A stretch of 46,221 bases of DNA from Myxococcales bacterium (GCA_022572485.1 JACZVU010000002.1:1-46221); one strand, 5' to 3'; counted from the stretch's first letter, positions 24,703 through 34,222 are shown. The notes: generated by a model from the sequence alone, not told the origin. Translations and numbers: made by a program.

Positions 24703-27534
24703 GTGATTCCGAGATGGACATCGCTGAGGAGCAAAGTGGGCCGGCGCCTGCTGCTGTTGTTCATCTCGTGTGCGATCGTTCCGCTCGTCATCGCGCTGTT
24801 TCTATCTTTCTCCCACGTCACGGATCAGCTCTACCAGCAGTCGGAGAGGAGGCTACGGCACGAAAGCAAAGCCGTGGGGTTGGCGGTACTCCGAGAACTG
24901 CTGAGCCTGACCTACGAACTCGAGTTGATCGAGATGACCTCTGCGGATGCGGGTGATGCTCTTTCGCAATCGATGAAGCCGGAGCGTGTGCGACACCTCC
25001 GCGAGCGCTTTCGAGCCCTGACTCTCATCGATCGCACTGGGGTTGCGCAGTCGCTATTTGGCCCCCTACTCACTCCGGCTCAGCATGGAACCGCGGAAGA
25101 GCAGCACCTCGCGTCCGGGAAAAGCCTGCTCTCGATTCGAGAGGACAGCGACCGATCGGTTCGACTGCTGCTCGAAGCCGCCATCGACCGCGACAACATC
25201 GCACGTGTGATTGCCGAGCTAGACGCGGAGTGGCTCGCTCAAAGCGCCCGACAGGCAATGACGATTCCACAGACGGCGTTTTGTCTGCTGAATTCGAACG
25301 AAGTCGTCATCGCCTGCTCAGCGCCCGATGGGTTTTCTCCACCCCGGGTGCTCCCTTCGGGCTTCGCGCGCGCTGTCTCGGGAAGCTTCCGTTGGCGTGG
25401 CGATGGAGACGAATATCTCGCCAGCTACTGGAGTCTTTTCCTAAAGTCCAACTTTCGCGAGGCCAGCTGGTTTGTGGTATCGAGCGAGCCGTCCCGTCTT
25501 GTACTCGCTCCTCTCGATCGATTCCGGGTGGTCTTTCCCTCGGTGATTCTTCTCACGATTGCAGTTGTTACACTATTTAGCGTTGGTCAGATCCGAAGGC
25601 TTCTCGTTCCGCTCGAAGCTCTCATGCTTGGCACGCAGCGGATTTCGAATCGGGAATTTGATGTCGACGTGCGCGTCGAGAGCGGTGACGAATTCGAAGA
25701 GCTCGCGTCTTCGTTGAACTCGATGTCAGGGCGCCTCCGCGAGCAGTTCAGCAACCTGGATCGGATGATCGAGATCGATCGGTCGATCCTCTCGGCGATG
25801 GAGACAGAGGGCATCGCCGCTCCCATCCTCGGACGTATCGGGGATCTCTATCCGAACGACTTTGTCACATTGCTTCTGAAAGAAACCGAATCGGCCGAGG
25901 CGATTTCGACGTTCTATTCGGCTCCTGATTCGGGGAGCTGGGCGCGAGATGAAGCGCAGACATTTTCGAAGGACGACATCGATTGGCTGCGAAGCCGAGA
26001 TGAAAATTCGCCCATCGTCATCGAGGCTGAAGTTCCCCACTTTCTCGAGTCTCTCGCAGAGGCCGGTATGCGCCAGGCCATCGCGCTTCCGCTCTGGATC
26101 GATCAGGAATTGGCCGGGTTGCTCCTGCTGGGCCATCGCACCCTCGGTACCCACGAACCCGAAAATCTCGCATACGCCCGCCAACTCGCCGACCAGGCTG
26201 CAGTGGCGTTGTCGAATGTTCGCAGGATCGAGGAGAATCGCATTCTTGCCTACTACGATAGCTTGACGGACCTTCCGAATCGATTGTTGTTCATGGAGCA
26301 TCTGCGCCAATCGCTGCGGCGCGCTCATCGCAATGAGCATCGAGTCGCAATTGGCCTGCTGGATCTCGATGAGTTCAAGCAGATCAACGACACCCTGGGT
26401 CACAATTCGGGCGATCAGCTGCTGAAGCTCGTCGCGCAGCGCCTCACTGAGAAGTTGCGCGGTGGGATTGTTGCGCGGATCGGTGGGGATGAATTTGCGT
26501 TCTGTCTCACGAATTTCTCTGGCGCCGATTCTCCGGCCCGCGTTTCTCAGGGCATTCTATCCGAAATCGCGCGGCCGTATATGCTCAGGAATCAAGAGGT
26601 CTTCATCACGGCCAGCATCGGTATTGCCATCTATCCGGCGGATGGGCAGGTGCTCGAGACAGTCGTCAAGAATGCCGACGCGGCGATGTATCACGCCAAG
26701 CGCGAGGGGCGAAACAACTACCAGTTCTACACGCCCTCGATGAACGCGATGGCGATTCAGCGCCTCGCCATGGAGAGCGCATTGCGAAAAGCGATCGAGC
26801 TGAACCAGCTTCGGGTGTTCTACCAACCCGTTGTCGACATTCAGACGCGCGAGATCCTGGGAGCGGAGGCGCTGCTCCGATGGGTCCACCCTGAGTTCGG
26901 CATGGTTTCTCCTGCGGATTTCGTGCCCCTGGCCGAAGAATCCGACCTCATCATCGAAATCGGCGAGTGGGTGCTGCGCGAGGCCTGCGCGCAGGCGAGA
27001 GCGTGGCTTGACGCCGGGCATCGGTTCTTCAGCATGTCGGTGAACGTATCGAGCCGCCAGTTCAAGGATGGAGCCTTTCTCGATACGGTCCAGAGTGCGC
27101 TCAGCGATGCGAACCTGAGCCCGCAAACCCTGACGCTCGAACTCACGGAAAGCCTGCTGTTGGACGTCGAAGCCGTCACGGTCACGTTGGGGCGATTGCG
27201 CGGGCTGGGGGTCAAAATCGCAATCGACGACTTCGGTACCGGCTTCTCGTCGCTCGGCTACCTAAAGCATTTCCCGCTCGACGAACTCAAGATCGATCAG
27301 ATTTTCATTCGAAATCTGACGTCGGATGCCGATGACTTGGCGATCACCAACGCGATCATCACCCTGGCGCACAGCCTCAAGCTTCAGGTCGTGGCCGAGG
27401 GCGTGGAGACCGAGCAGCAGCTGGCGCGCCTTCGCGAAGCCAATTGCGACACCGCTCAGGGTTTCCTCTTTTCGGAACCGGTACCCGCGGACGGTTTCGA
27501 GAAGTTTCTGCTCAAGAGCGACAACGAGGATTAG
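24703..27534 (+). CDS. membrane GGDEF-EAL cyclic-di-GMP enzyme with HAMP and GAF-like domains
   Basis: About 943 residues. Layout: membrane helix near 12-32 ([21 protein letters not shown]), a periplasmic sensor of about 245 residues, a second helix near 277-296, HAMP, a GAF-like domain (about 360-530), GGDEF with intact RIGGDEFAF near 594, and EAL with AEALLRW near 722. EAL metal and catalytic residues are present: [30 protein letters not shown] and [11 protein letters not shown]. No RxxD inhibitory site precedes GGDEF. Both synthesis and breakdown of c-di-GMP are possible. The start is uncertain; GTG 24703 is chosen because it puts a basic stretch directly before the first helix. A lipoprotein, a HAMP protein and a pilin follow. 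Confidence 0.88.
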   Translation: MIPRWTSLRSKVGRRLLLLFISCAIVPLVIALFLSFSHVTDQLYQQSERRLRHESKAVGLAVLRELLSLTYELELIEMTSADAGDALSQSMKPERVRHLRERFRALTLIDRTGVAQSLFGPLLTPAQHGTAEEQHLASGKSLLSIREDSDRSVRLLLEAAIDRDNIARVIAELDAEWLAQSARQAMTIPQTAFCLLNSNEVVIACSAPDGFSPPRVLPSGFARAVSGSFRWRGDGDEYLASYWSLFLKSNFREASWFVVSSEPSRLVLAPLDRFRVVFPSVILLTIAVVTLFSVGQIRRLLVPLEALMLGTQRISNREFDVDVRVESGDEFEELASSLNSMSGRLREQFSNLDRMIEIDRSILSAMETEGIAAPILGRIGDLYPNDFVTLLLKETESAEAISTFYSAPDSGSWARDEAQTFSKDDIDWLRSRDENSPIVIEAEVPHFLESLAEAGMRQAIALPLWIDQELAGLLLLGHRTLGTHEPENLAYARQLADQAAVALSNVRRIEENRILAYYDSLTDLPNRLLFMEHLRQSLRRAHRNEHRVAIGLLDLDEFKQINDTLGHNSGDQLLKLVAQRLTEKLRGGIVARIGGDEFAFCLTNFSGADSPARVSQGILSEIARPYMLRNQEVFITASIGIAIYPADGQVLETVVKNADAAMYHAKREGRNNYQFYTPSMNAMAIQRLAMESALRKAIELNQLRVFYQPVVDIQTREILGAEALLRWVHPEFGMVSPADFVPLAEESDLIIEIGEWVLREACAQARAWLDAGHRFFSMSVNVSSRQFKDGAFLDTVQSALSDANLSPQTLTLELTESLLLDVEAVTVTLGRLRGLGVKIAIDDFGTGFSSLGYLKHFPLDELKIDQIFIRNLTSDADDLAITNAIITLAHSLKLQVVAEGVETEQQLARLREANCDTAQGFLFSEPVPADGFEKFLLKSDNED

Positions 27535-27632
27535 ACAAGTAAATTGGGTCGTTTCTCTGACTCAGGTTGGGCGGTTATCGATTGGAGCATTCGAGTGTGA
27601 ATGAATCTCCGCGTAAATCATCGGAATCGCAT

Positions 27633-28064
27633 ATGACACGTCGATTAAATGACGACCGATCGCACTCCGGGTCATGTCCGTTTCGCACTGGTGTCTGGAA
27701 GTTCGTATCTCTGATGATTGCAGTCGTGGGTTGTATGGGTGAAGAGCCTCCCTCTCAACTGATCGGCACCTGGATGGCGACGTCGCCCCGCCATCAGGGT
27801 CGATTCCTCGAGATCTCGAAAGAGCACATCATATTTGGCGCTGACGAGTATCACTCGACTTTCTACACCATACGTGGAATAGAGTCGGAAGAACTGGAAA
27901 ACGCAATCCTATATACGATCGAATACTACGGGGTTGGAAGAAGCGACAGGAGACTCGTCCTGCGGTTTTCTGATGGAGATCCTGTAGCTATCGAGTTGGA
28001 AAATCAAGATGGAATCTGGATTCGCAAGTATCGAATCCCGACCAACCGAGAGGCATCGATTTGA
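27633..28064 (+). CDS. putative lipoprotein
   Basis: About 143 residues from the ATG at 27633; a GTG at 27597 with GGAG upstream is an alternative. A hydrophobic segment ends in the lipobox-like IAVVGC, so Cys could be lipidated. The remainder (QLIGTWMATSPRHQGRFLEIS ... DRRLVLRFSDGDPVAIELENQDGIWIRKY) is beta-rich, like small lipocalin-type envelope proteins, but I do not recognise the family. Base composition looks less GC-rich than the surrounding genes. Its TGA overlaps the ATG of the next gene by one base, so the two are coupled. Confidence 0.6.
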   Translation: MTRRLNDDRSHSGSCPFRTGVWKFVSLMIAVVGCMGEEPPSQLIGTWMATSPRHQGRFLEISKEHIIFGADEYHSTFYTIRGIESEELENAILYTIEYYGVGRSDRRLVLRFSDGDPVAIELENQDGIWIRKYRIPTNREASI

Positions 28065-28642
28065 TGAAAAGAAACCAATTCTCGCGCAACAGTTCGTTCC
28101 GCACCCATCTTCTGACTGCGACTCTGAGTACGTCGGTGGTATTCATGATTGTAGCTTTTGCGATCATATTTTTACCGGCGGTAGTGCGATTGGAATTAGG
28201 GAGCGGTCTTCTCGATGAGATCGCTGCTCTGACCCAGGAAATTCTCGAGGTTCATGCAGTGGTGTGGCCCGTCGTGTTTGCCTGTTTGGTTGCAGTGACG
28301 GCCAGCTCGCTATTTCTTTTCAATCGCATGACCGAACCACTATTTCGTTTCGTCAAGATCTTCGAAAGCATCCGTCAGGGGAGACTTCCAGATCCAATTC
28401 AATTGAGAGCGCGTGATTACCTGAAGCGCGAGGCGAAGGCCCTGAACGAAATGACGGCCGAACTCCGGTCGCTGATCGGTGAAATCAAGCGGAACCAGAT
28501 CGATCTGTCGAGCACGATTGAAGCGGTCGCTGAGGCCTTGTCTCAGGATGACCCGGAGCGAATCGCCGAACTCGTAGGCATCTTGGGCGAACAGGACAAG
28601 TCGCTACGAGAATCGGTGGCTTGTTTCATGGATCCTGCGTAG
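28064..28642 (+). CDS. two-helix membrane protein with HAMP-like and coiled-coil segment
   Basis: 192 residues. Membrane helices lie at about 17-40 and 67-88 with a short periplasmic loop. After the second helix, NRMTEPLFRFVKIFESIRQGRLPDPIQLRARDYLKREAKALNEM has HAMP character: a Pro after the membrane segment, then two amphipathic helices joined by an acidic connector. A coiled coil follows (LRSLIGEIKRNQIDLSSTI). There is no output domain, so it may relay signals to a partner such as the GGDEF-EAL protein. Coupled to the lipoprotein before it; the pilin starts right after it. Confidence 0.65.
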   Translation: MKRNQFSRNSSFRTHLLTATLSTSVVFMIVAFAIIFLPAVVRLELGSGLLDEIAALTQEILEVHAVVWPVVFACLVAVTASSLFLFNRMTEPLFRFVKIFESIRQGRLPDPIQLRARDYLKREAKALNEMTAELRSLIGEIKRNQIDLSSTIEAVAEALSQDDPERIAELVGILGEQDKSLRESVACFMDPA

Positions 28643-28659
28643 AGGCGACCCCAGCGAAG

Positions 28660-29242
28660 ATGGCTGCCACGTTTCTGAAAATCGAACCGCCGTTCCATTC
28701 GTCGGGTCCTACTCGGCCAAGCCGGGGGCTTTACGATCATCGAGATCATGATCGTGCTCGCGATCATCGGCCTTCTCGCTGTGATCTCTGGCTCGAATTA
28801 CCTCTCGTATATCGAGAAGGTGCGCGTTGCGAGTGCAATCGCTTCAATCAGGGCCATCGCGGTGCAACTCGATGATTACGTTCGCTCCGACAAGTCGCTC
28901 CCCGCGACACTGTCGGAGATCGGGATGGGTGATATGGTCGATCCGTGGAGTCATCCATTCGCGTACCTGCCGTTTACAACAACCACACCTGGATCAGGGG
29001 ATTCTGGAAGCAGCGCCGGCGGTTCATCTGGACCAGGGGGATCTGGAAGCACTGCCGAAGGTAAATCCTATCTCGGGGAGGCGCGAAAGGATTACTTCCT
29101 GGTTCCCCTGAACACCGACTATGATCTCTACAGCGTCGGAAAAGACGGGAACAGTCGCCCCCCACTGAGCGCTCCAGACAGTGCTGACGATGTCATCCGG
29201 GCCAATGACGGTGCGTACATCGGGTTGGCGGCCAACTACTGA
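28660..29242 (+). CDS. GspG-like pseudopilin, apparent one-base frameshift near the start
   Basis: The main frame encodes a prepilin signature GGFTIIEIMIVLAIIG (cleavage after Gly, N-methyl-Phe next), a long N-terminal helix, and a GspG-type globular part: DPWSHPFAYLPF, then DYDLYSVGKDG with the calcium-loop region DDVIRANDG. An inserted Gly/Ser-rich stretch sits in the middle. The frame has no ATG/GTG/TTG before the signature; upstream it meets a TGA at 28676. An ATG at 28660 lies one base out of frame. Removing one A from the AAAA at 28678-28681 would join it to a perfect basic leader (MAATFLKSNRRSIRR...). This is either a sequencing error or a real mutation. Confidence 0.75.
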
Positions 29243-29249
29243 AACCTCT

Positions 29250-29990
29250 TCAGGCCTGAGCCTGCGCCTTCTCCAGATGGTCGCCGATCAGCTTTCGCAC
29301 GCGTAGCATGAGATCTTCAGCGTCCTCGTCCGCGAAGGATGGATAGGCGATCGGATCCAGTATCTCGATCAGGATCCGGTGGCGACCTTGGAGAATGACA
29401 CCCCGCTTGGGAAGTGCGGAGGCCGTGCCGTGAACCACGATCGGAAGCAAAGGGCGCTGGGCGTCCTTGGCCAGATCGAATGCGCCGGATTTGAACCCGC
29501 GCAGTTTTCCGGTCGGAGAGCGCGTTCCCTCGGGAAACATCATGATTGAATTTCCGGCGGCCAGATTCTCTCGACAGGCGCGCAGCATCACCGCGACGCT
29601 CGACCGATCTCCGCGCTTCAGTTGGATGTAATCGTTGAGGTGCATGTTCCATCCAATGAGCGGGATCCTGAAGTTCTCGATCTTCGAAACCCACTTGAAG
29701 TGTCTAAAGATCCGGAACAGGACCAGGATGTCCAGCAGTGATTGATGGTTTGCAACCATCACGTAGGTTTCGTCAGGGTCTATTTTCCCCCGTCCCACGA
29801 CCGTGACGGGCCACGCCGGATTGAGCCACGTGTAGAGGGAAGCCCAGAAGCAGGTCAGTCGGTGGAGAATCACCTTCCGACGGTCAAAAGGCAGGGTCAG
29901 CGCCCAGCACAGCAGCGCCAACGGGAACATCGCCATCGAGGACAATGCCATGAAGATCCAGAAGAGTGCAGATCCCACAGCTCGAAGCAT
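29250..29990 (-). CDS. plsC: 1-acyl-sn-glycerol-3-phosphate acyltransferase
   Basis: 246 residues with an N-terminal membrane helix. Acyltransferase block I is VANHQSLLD (HxxxxD), with VSKIENFRIPLIGW as block II, MMFPEGTRSPTGKL as block III, and LLPIVVHGTASALPKRG as block IV. It adds the second acyl chain to lysophosphatidic acid, making phosphatidic acid for phospholipid synthesis at the inner membrane. It converges with the pilin gene, with only seven bases between. Only a weak ribosome-binding site is seen before the ATG at 29990. Confidence 0.93.
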   Translation of the reverse strand: MLRAVGSALFWIFMALSSMAMFPLALLCWALTLPFDRRKVILHRLTCFWASLYTWLNPAWPVTVVGRGKIDPDETYVMVANHQSLLDILVLFRIFRHFKWVSKIENFRIPLIGWNMHLNDYIQLKRGDRSSVAVMLRACRENLAAGNSIMMFPEGTRSPTGKLRGFKSGAFDLAKDAQRPLLPIVVHGTASALPKRGVILQGRHRILIEILDPIAYPSFADEDAEDLMLRVRKLIGDHLEKAQAQA

Positions 29991-30068
29991 CGGTCTATTA
30001 TTCCGCCTAGCGGGTCCGCGCGCACGTCTTCACTGAAGCGACGTCCATCGAGCCTCGGGATCTGCGCG

Positions 30069-30764
30069 TCAACCACAAGCAGCAACGAACGCGCCGAAGA
30101 GCCCGTCGCGATGGATTCCTGACAGTTTCTCCGGATGCCACTGAACGCCCACGCAGAACAGCTGCTCTTCGTCTTCGATGGCCTCGATCAGGCCATCCTC
30201 GGCGCGCGCCGCGATCCGCATGCCCGTACCGGGCGACTCGACGCCCTGGTGATGCAGGCTGTTGACGGGCGGTGGATTCGCGCCCAATGCTTCGGACAGA
30301 CGCGTACCGGGTTCGATCTGCAGCGCGTGTCGACCATCGGGCTCGGGCAGACGATGGGGGCCCGCTTGCGGTCGGTCCGTCGGGATGTCGTAGACGAGCG
30401 CGCCCCCCCGGACGGTCGCCAGTAGCTGCATCCCGTAGCAGATTCCCAGCACCGGATGGCGTCGCTGCAGGGCGTCAGCGAGCAGGAGCCGATCGAAGTT
30501 CAGTTGCTCCTCGGGTGCGAGATCGAATTCCACGCCCCACGGATAGTCGTGTGTCGGAGGCAGGTCGTCTCCGCCGGGAATCAACAATCCGTCGAGACTC
30601 CGAAGCAGCGCGGGCGGATCGCGTTGAACGGGGAGATAGACGGGGCTGCCGCCGGCTGCTTCGATGGCGCTCGCGTAGGCGGTGTCGATGTAGTGATAAT
30701 TCCGGTTCGCCTTCCAACGACCGCGATCGTCCAGGCATGTGGAGATGCCGATGAGCGGTGCCAT
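30069..30764 (-). CDS. gamma-glutamyl-gamma-aminobutyrate hydrolase-like peptidase C26
   Basis: 231 residues from the ATG at 30764. Class I glutaminase fold: LIGISTCLDDRG at the start, LDGLLIPGGDDLPP, the nucleophile elbow LGICYGMQLLATVRGG with Cys, VNSLHHQGVESPG, and GVQWHPEKLS with His and Glu. This is the PuuD/C26 pattern that cleaves gamma-glutamyl amides; the exact substrate is not certain. The upstream in-frame extension to 30959 lies in the region before the divergent SDR gene and is not believed. Divergent from the SDR gene, sharing a 142-base region. Confidence 0.87.
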   Translation of the reverse strand: MAPLIGISTCLDDRGRWKANRNYHYIDTAYASAIEAAGGSPVYLPVQRDPPALLRSLDGLLIPGGDDLPPTHDYPWGVEFDLAPEEQLNFDRLLLADALQRRHPVLGICYGMQLLATVRGGALVYDIPTDRPQAGPHRLPEPDGRHALQIEPGTRLSEALGANPPPVNSLHHQGVESPGTGMRIAARAEDGLIEAIEDEEQLFCVGVQWHPEKLSGIHRDGLFGAFVAACG

Positions 30765-30906
30765 CGCAGTCAGTATACTCGTCGTGATTTCGCTGCCCGC
30801 ACAGCGCCTGTGCCGACTTTTGCGGAAGTATCGGTTTTCGCAGAGTGTGTGCCGGTATACCCTCCGATCGTCTACGGTCTGCAGAGAGCGGAGAGAACGA
30901 ATCGCA

Positions 30907-31755
30907 ATGGCGAGAGTCTTGATTGCGGGTTGTGGATACGTGGGAGAGGCGCTCGGCAAGCTCCTGCTTGCCGAGGATCACGAAGTCTGGGGCCTGCGGA
31001 GAAACCCGCGCTCGTTGCCGGCCGGAATCGAAAACATCGCAGCGGACCTCGCTCAACCCGAGGATCTTGCGGATCTTCCGGGTGGTATCGACGTCGTCTT
31101 CTATCTCGTATCCCCCAATGGGTCAGAAGACACCCTCTACCGCCGAGCCTATGTGGACGGTCTTCGCGGATTGATCGAAGCGCTCCACCGGGGTGGTCAG
31201 AGACCCCGGTTGCTCTTTGCATCGAGCACCGCCGTCTACCCACAACACGACGGTGAGTGGGTCGATGAATCTTCCGAAACGGCGCCCGATCATTGGAGCG
31301 GCAAGCGCCTGCTGGAGGGCGAGAAGGTCGCCCTCCAGGCGTTTCCGCTTGCCACGGTGGCTCGATTTGGCGGCATCTACGGACCGCGGCGGACGCAGTT
31401 GATCGATTGCGTCCGATCGGGGCGTGCGGTCTATCGTTCGGATGCCCCTCAGTACACCAATCGGATCCACCGCGACGACTGCGCGGGGGTCTTGCGCCAT
31501 TTGATGAAGCTCGAAAATCCGGATCCGATCTATCTCGCGGTCGACAACGAACCCGCCGAAAAACGCGCCGTACTTCTCTGGCTGGCTGGCGTGATGGGCT
31601 CTCCGGAGCCACGCGTAGCGGAGAAGGCAGACGTTTTGAAGCGGCCGCGCAGCAACAAGCGCTGTCGCAATGCCCGACTCGTACAATCTGGCTATACGTT
31701 CCGCTACCCCACATTTCGCGAGGGGTACAGCGCCGTACTCGACGGGATGCCCTGA
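30907..31755 (+). CDS. NAD(P)-dependent epimerase/dehydratase-like SDR protein
   Basis: 282 residues. N-terminal nucleotide fold: RVLIAGCGYVGEALGKLLL, close to GxGxxG. The mid part has LLFASSTAVYPQHDGEW in place of the usual catalytic Tyr region, and ARFGGIYGPRRTQL, a motif of extended SDR proteins such as YeeZ. The C-terminus keeps IHRDDCAGVLRHLM. Many homologues are annotated only as NAD-dependent sugar epimerases. The YxxxK pair is not obvious, so catalysis is unsure. The ATG follows GGAGAGAAC. The aminotransferase starts 42 bases on. Confidence 0.85.
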   Translation: MARVLIAGCGYVGEALGKLLLAEDHEVWGLRRNPRSLPAGIENIAADLAQPEDLADLPGGIDVVFYLVSPNGSEDTLYRRAYVDGLRGLIEALHRGGQRPRLLFASSTAVYPQHDGEWVDESSETAPDHWSGKRLLEGEKVALQAFPLATVARFGGIYGPRRTQLIDCVRSGRAVYRSDAPQYTNRIHRDDCAGVLRHLMKLENPDPIYLAVDNEPAEKRAVLLWLAGVMGSPEPRVAEKADVLKRPRSNKRCRNARLVQSGYTFRYPTFREGYSAVLDGMP

Positions 31756-31797
31756 TCTACCCGGAAAAGTGCAGCGGCAAGCCGAGAGGATTCAAGC

Positions 31798-32952
31798 GTG
31801 CCCCGACCCCCGGACGTCACGGCGACCGTGACCGCAATGCCCGGCCCTGTTTACGCGCTCCGCGCCGGGTGCAATGACGCGACCGACATCCAAGCGTGCC
31901 CTCTCAACATCGGTGATACCTGGCTCCAGCCGTTCGAGGGCGGGCGGATGGAGGATCTCAGCGCGAAAGACTATCCGGAGCTGCACCGCTACACGGCCAC
32001 CCGGGGGATTCCGCCCCTGATCGATGCGATCGTCGAGAAGGTGCGCGACCGCAATGGTCTGACCTGCGAGAGGGAGTCGGTGATGGTCACTGCCGGAGCC
32101 ACCGGTGGACTCTGCTGCGCGGTCGGCATGCTCGCTGCAGCAGAAGAAGAGGTACTGATCCTCGCGCCGTTCTGGCCGCTGATTCGCGGCATTACTCAAA
32201 CCTTCCGCGCGAAGCCGGTGGAGGTTCCGTTCTTCGATCGAGTCGACTCGGCGGAAACCGCCATCGAGGCGGTTCGCGAGCACCTGTCCCCGAAGAGTGT
32301 TGCAATTTATGTCTCGACGCCCTCGAACCCGACCGGTCGTGTCATCCCCGAAGAATGGCTGCAAGCGCTCGCGGAGTTGGCGCGTCGCGAAAATCTATGG
32401 CTGCTCTCCGATGAGGTCTACGAGGATTACGTCTACGCAGGTCGGCACGTTTCGCTGGGACACTTTGCGCCCGAGCGCACGCTCAGCGCGTATTCGTTTT
32501 CGAAGGCCTACGGAATGGCGGGGAACCGCACCGGTTACCTCGTTGGTCCGCCCGAAGCCATTGCCCAGGCCGAAAAGATCGCGACCCACTCTTTTTATTC
32601 GGCGCCCACTGCTGGACAAGTGGCAGGCCTTCGCGCCCTTCAAGACGGTCAACCCTGGGTCGATCGCGCGCGCGAATGCTATCGCTCAGTGGGAGCCGCC
32701 GCGGCTGCCGAGCTCGGGCTCTCCGCCCCGCAGGGCTCCACGTTCTTGTTCGTCGACGCCGAGGCTGCCCTCGACGAGCGCGGCATCGAGGGTTTGCTCG
32801 TAGATTGTCTCAAGGATGGCGTGGCGGTCGCGCCGGGAGCCTCCTGCGGCCGAGATTACGCGACCTGGCTGCGGCTGTGTTACACGAGTGCGCCGCCTGC
32901 GGAAGTCGAAGTGGCGATCTCGAAACTCGCGAAGCGCCTCGCCGCTCGCTGA
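31798..32952 (+). CDS. class I/II pyridoxal-phosphate aminotransferase
   Basis: 384 residues. Fold-type I motifs: TAGATGGLCCAVGML for cofactor phosphate binding, YVSTPSNPTGRVIPEEWL with the NPTG turn, LLSDEVYEDYVY with the PLP-ring Asp, and SFSKAYGMAGNRTGYLVGP with the Schiff-base Lys. The late Arg region is GRDYATWLRLCYTSAP, giving the carboxylate-binding Arg. Substrate (aspartate, aromatic or branched) cannot be told. The start is the GTG at 31798. Same strand as the SDR gene. Confidence 0.92.
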   Translation: MPRPPDVTATVTAMPGPVYALRAGCNDATDIQACPLNIGDTWLQPFEGGRMEDLSAKDYPELHRYTATRGIPPLIDAIVEKVRDRNGLTCERESVMVTAGATGGLCCAVGMLAAAEEEVLILAPFWPLIRGITQTFRAKPVEVPFFDRVDSAETAIEAVREHLSPKSVAIYVSTPSNPTGRVIPEEWLQALAELARRENLWLLSDEVYEDYVYAGRHVSLGHFAPERTLSAYSFSKAYGMAGNRTGYLVGPPEAIAQAEKIATHSFYSAPTAGQVAGLRALQDGQPWVDRARECYRSVGAAAAAELGLSAPQGSTFLFVDAEAALDERGIEGLLVDCLKDGVAVAPGASCGRDYATWLRLCYTSAPPAEVEVAISKLAKRLAAR

Positions 32953-32989
32953 AGAAATCGCGAAGGGCAGGCCGCCCCGGAGCGCGCGA

Positions 32990-33559
32990 TCAGGCCTCGA
33001 ACGCTTTGGCGAGCTCGGCGAGGATGATCTCCTCCTCGCTCGAGACCTTGCCCCCGAGACCGAGGAAGCCACCGGTCGCCTCGGCGACATTGCGCGCGCG
33101 ACCCAGAATCTGGTTCTTCAGGGACCCCCGCTCGCTCTCGCTCAATTCCGCGCACAGGTCGACGATGAAGGCGCCCCAGACTTCGAGCAGGCGCCCATCC
33201 GGGCGGTGGGTGAGCCAGCTCTCGAGCAACCGGTATCCGGGGCTTCCGATGGCAATCCCGTTGGCTTCGGCGCCGGAAAGCACGGCCTGGCGCTCCGCTT
33301 TATCGATCTTTCCGTCTGCCCAGGCGACTTCGACCAGCGGGGCGATCGAGACTGCCGTCCAGGTATCGGCATTGACACCGAGCGCGCAGAGTTTTCCCAG
33401 AATCTCATCGCTTTCGATCCCCGAGACATTGGCCAACGCCTCGCGGGTTTCGTGCGTGCTCTTTTCGGCCTTCAATTGCTCGAGGAGTTTGGCATTCTCG
33501 CGCGCGAAAAAGGACTCTTCCAGAGCCTTCTTGCGATCGCCGAGGAATTCCGTGGTCAT
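32990..33559 (-). CDS. TerB-like tellurite-resistance family protein
   Basis: 189 residues from the ATG at 33559, which has GGAG upstream; a longer frame to 33619 is less likely. The core (TAVSIAPLVEVAWADGKIDKAERQAV) is the TerB-like helical metal-binding domain, with the acidic WADGKIDKAER typical of that fold. The N-terminal 60 residues are charged and helical. No other ter genes are adjacent, so a tellurite role is not implied; stress or membrane-surface sensing is as likely. It converges on the aminotransferase stop. Confidence 0.75.
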   Translation of the reverse strand: MTTEFLGDRKKALEESFFARENAKLLEQLKAEKSTHETREALANVSGIESDEILGKLCALGVNADTWTAVSIAPLVEVAWADGKIDKAERQAVLSGAEANGIAIGSPGYRLLESWLTHRPDGRLLEVWGAFIVDLCAELSESERGSLKNQILGRARNVAEATGGFLGLGGKVSSEEEIILAELAKAFEA

Positions 33560-33682
33560 GGGTTCACTCCGGATTGTGCGATGGCCAGCTATTGTACTGC
33601 GCCCGGGTTCGTCATCCACCGGGATGTCCCAACCGGCAATCGAGCAGATCGAGGTGCCTGGACGGCCTGGAGGGCCAGTCGA

Positions 33683-33759
33683 CTAGAGAGGATCGCGGAA
33701 TAGGATTACAACGATCCTCGCTGGGAGCGGGTGTCACCGTATTCTGCGGGACTCTCTAG
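33683..33759. repeat. 77-bp CTAG-bounded palindromic element, copy 2
   Basis: Same length and ends as the copies at 18927 and 34146, and the most diverged of the three (several changes in its middle third). It lies 123 bases beyond the start of the TerB-like gene. Its right CTAG is also the left edge of the next module. Confidence 0.85.
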
Positions 33760-34149
33760 GTGTGGGGTCCAGAATGGGGTTGCGCGACGCCGCACGGGAA
33801 GTGAACGGCTTCTCCCGCAGATTCGCTGCCAGCGCGTGAAAAAGAACCACCGCATTGAGCCGGCTCGATCCAACACGATGTTACTTGGGTGTGGTGACGG
33901 GAGGCCTGAGGGCGACATGGGCCTGAGCCCGATGGCCTCCCGTCACCGCACCCGTGCAACCCACTCCCGCAGAAGAGTTCGACCCAGAGCGTGACCCCAG
34001 AATGGAGTCGTGCGACGCCGCAAGCGAATCTGAAGGATTCGCCAGCCAAGAGTCTAGGGTCACGATGCGAAATGAAGCGGGTCGCGCGTGTTCTCTAGGT
34101 TAGAGCGCGCCCGTTCAGCCTTTTCGCGAGCCTTGGGCCCCACACCTAG
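33756..34149. repeat. larger repeat module, copy 2, with inverted ends
   Basis: 394 bases bounded by CTAGGTGTGGGGTCC and its near-exact inverse GGGCCCCACACCTAG (one mismatch), and set directly between two 77-bp elements. It has an internal repeat: the block with CCAGAATGG and GCGACGCCGCA is present near 33769 and again near 33996. Three blocks match copy 1 (33885-33990, 34062-34095 and 34118-34140). No gene is visible. Confidence 0.75.
33887..33953 (+). ncRNA. conserved stem-loop, copy 2 (possible structured RNA)
   Basis: 20-bp stem with one T-G pair, loop again 27 bases. In the loop GGGCC-TGA-GCCC replaces GGGTT-TGA-GCCC of copy 1, so the closing pair changes from G·U to G-C in the plus-strand RNA. 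It could be part of a transcribed RNA or a DNA hairpin of a mobile repeat. Confidence 0.5.
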
Positions 34150-34222
34150 AGAGGATCGCGGAATGGGGTTACACCGATCCTCGTCGGGAACCGGTGTCAC
34201 GGTATTCTGCGGGACTCTCTAG
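34146..34222. repeat. 77-bp CTAG-bounded palindromic element, copy 3
   Basis: Third copy, very close to copy 1. 27 of the 38 possible base pairs along its length match, and four more are G·U if the plus strand is RNA. Its right CTAG includes the TAG stop codon of the bacterioferritin gene (minus strand). It may act as that gene's terminator. Confidence 0.88.
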
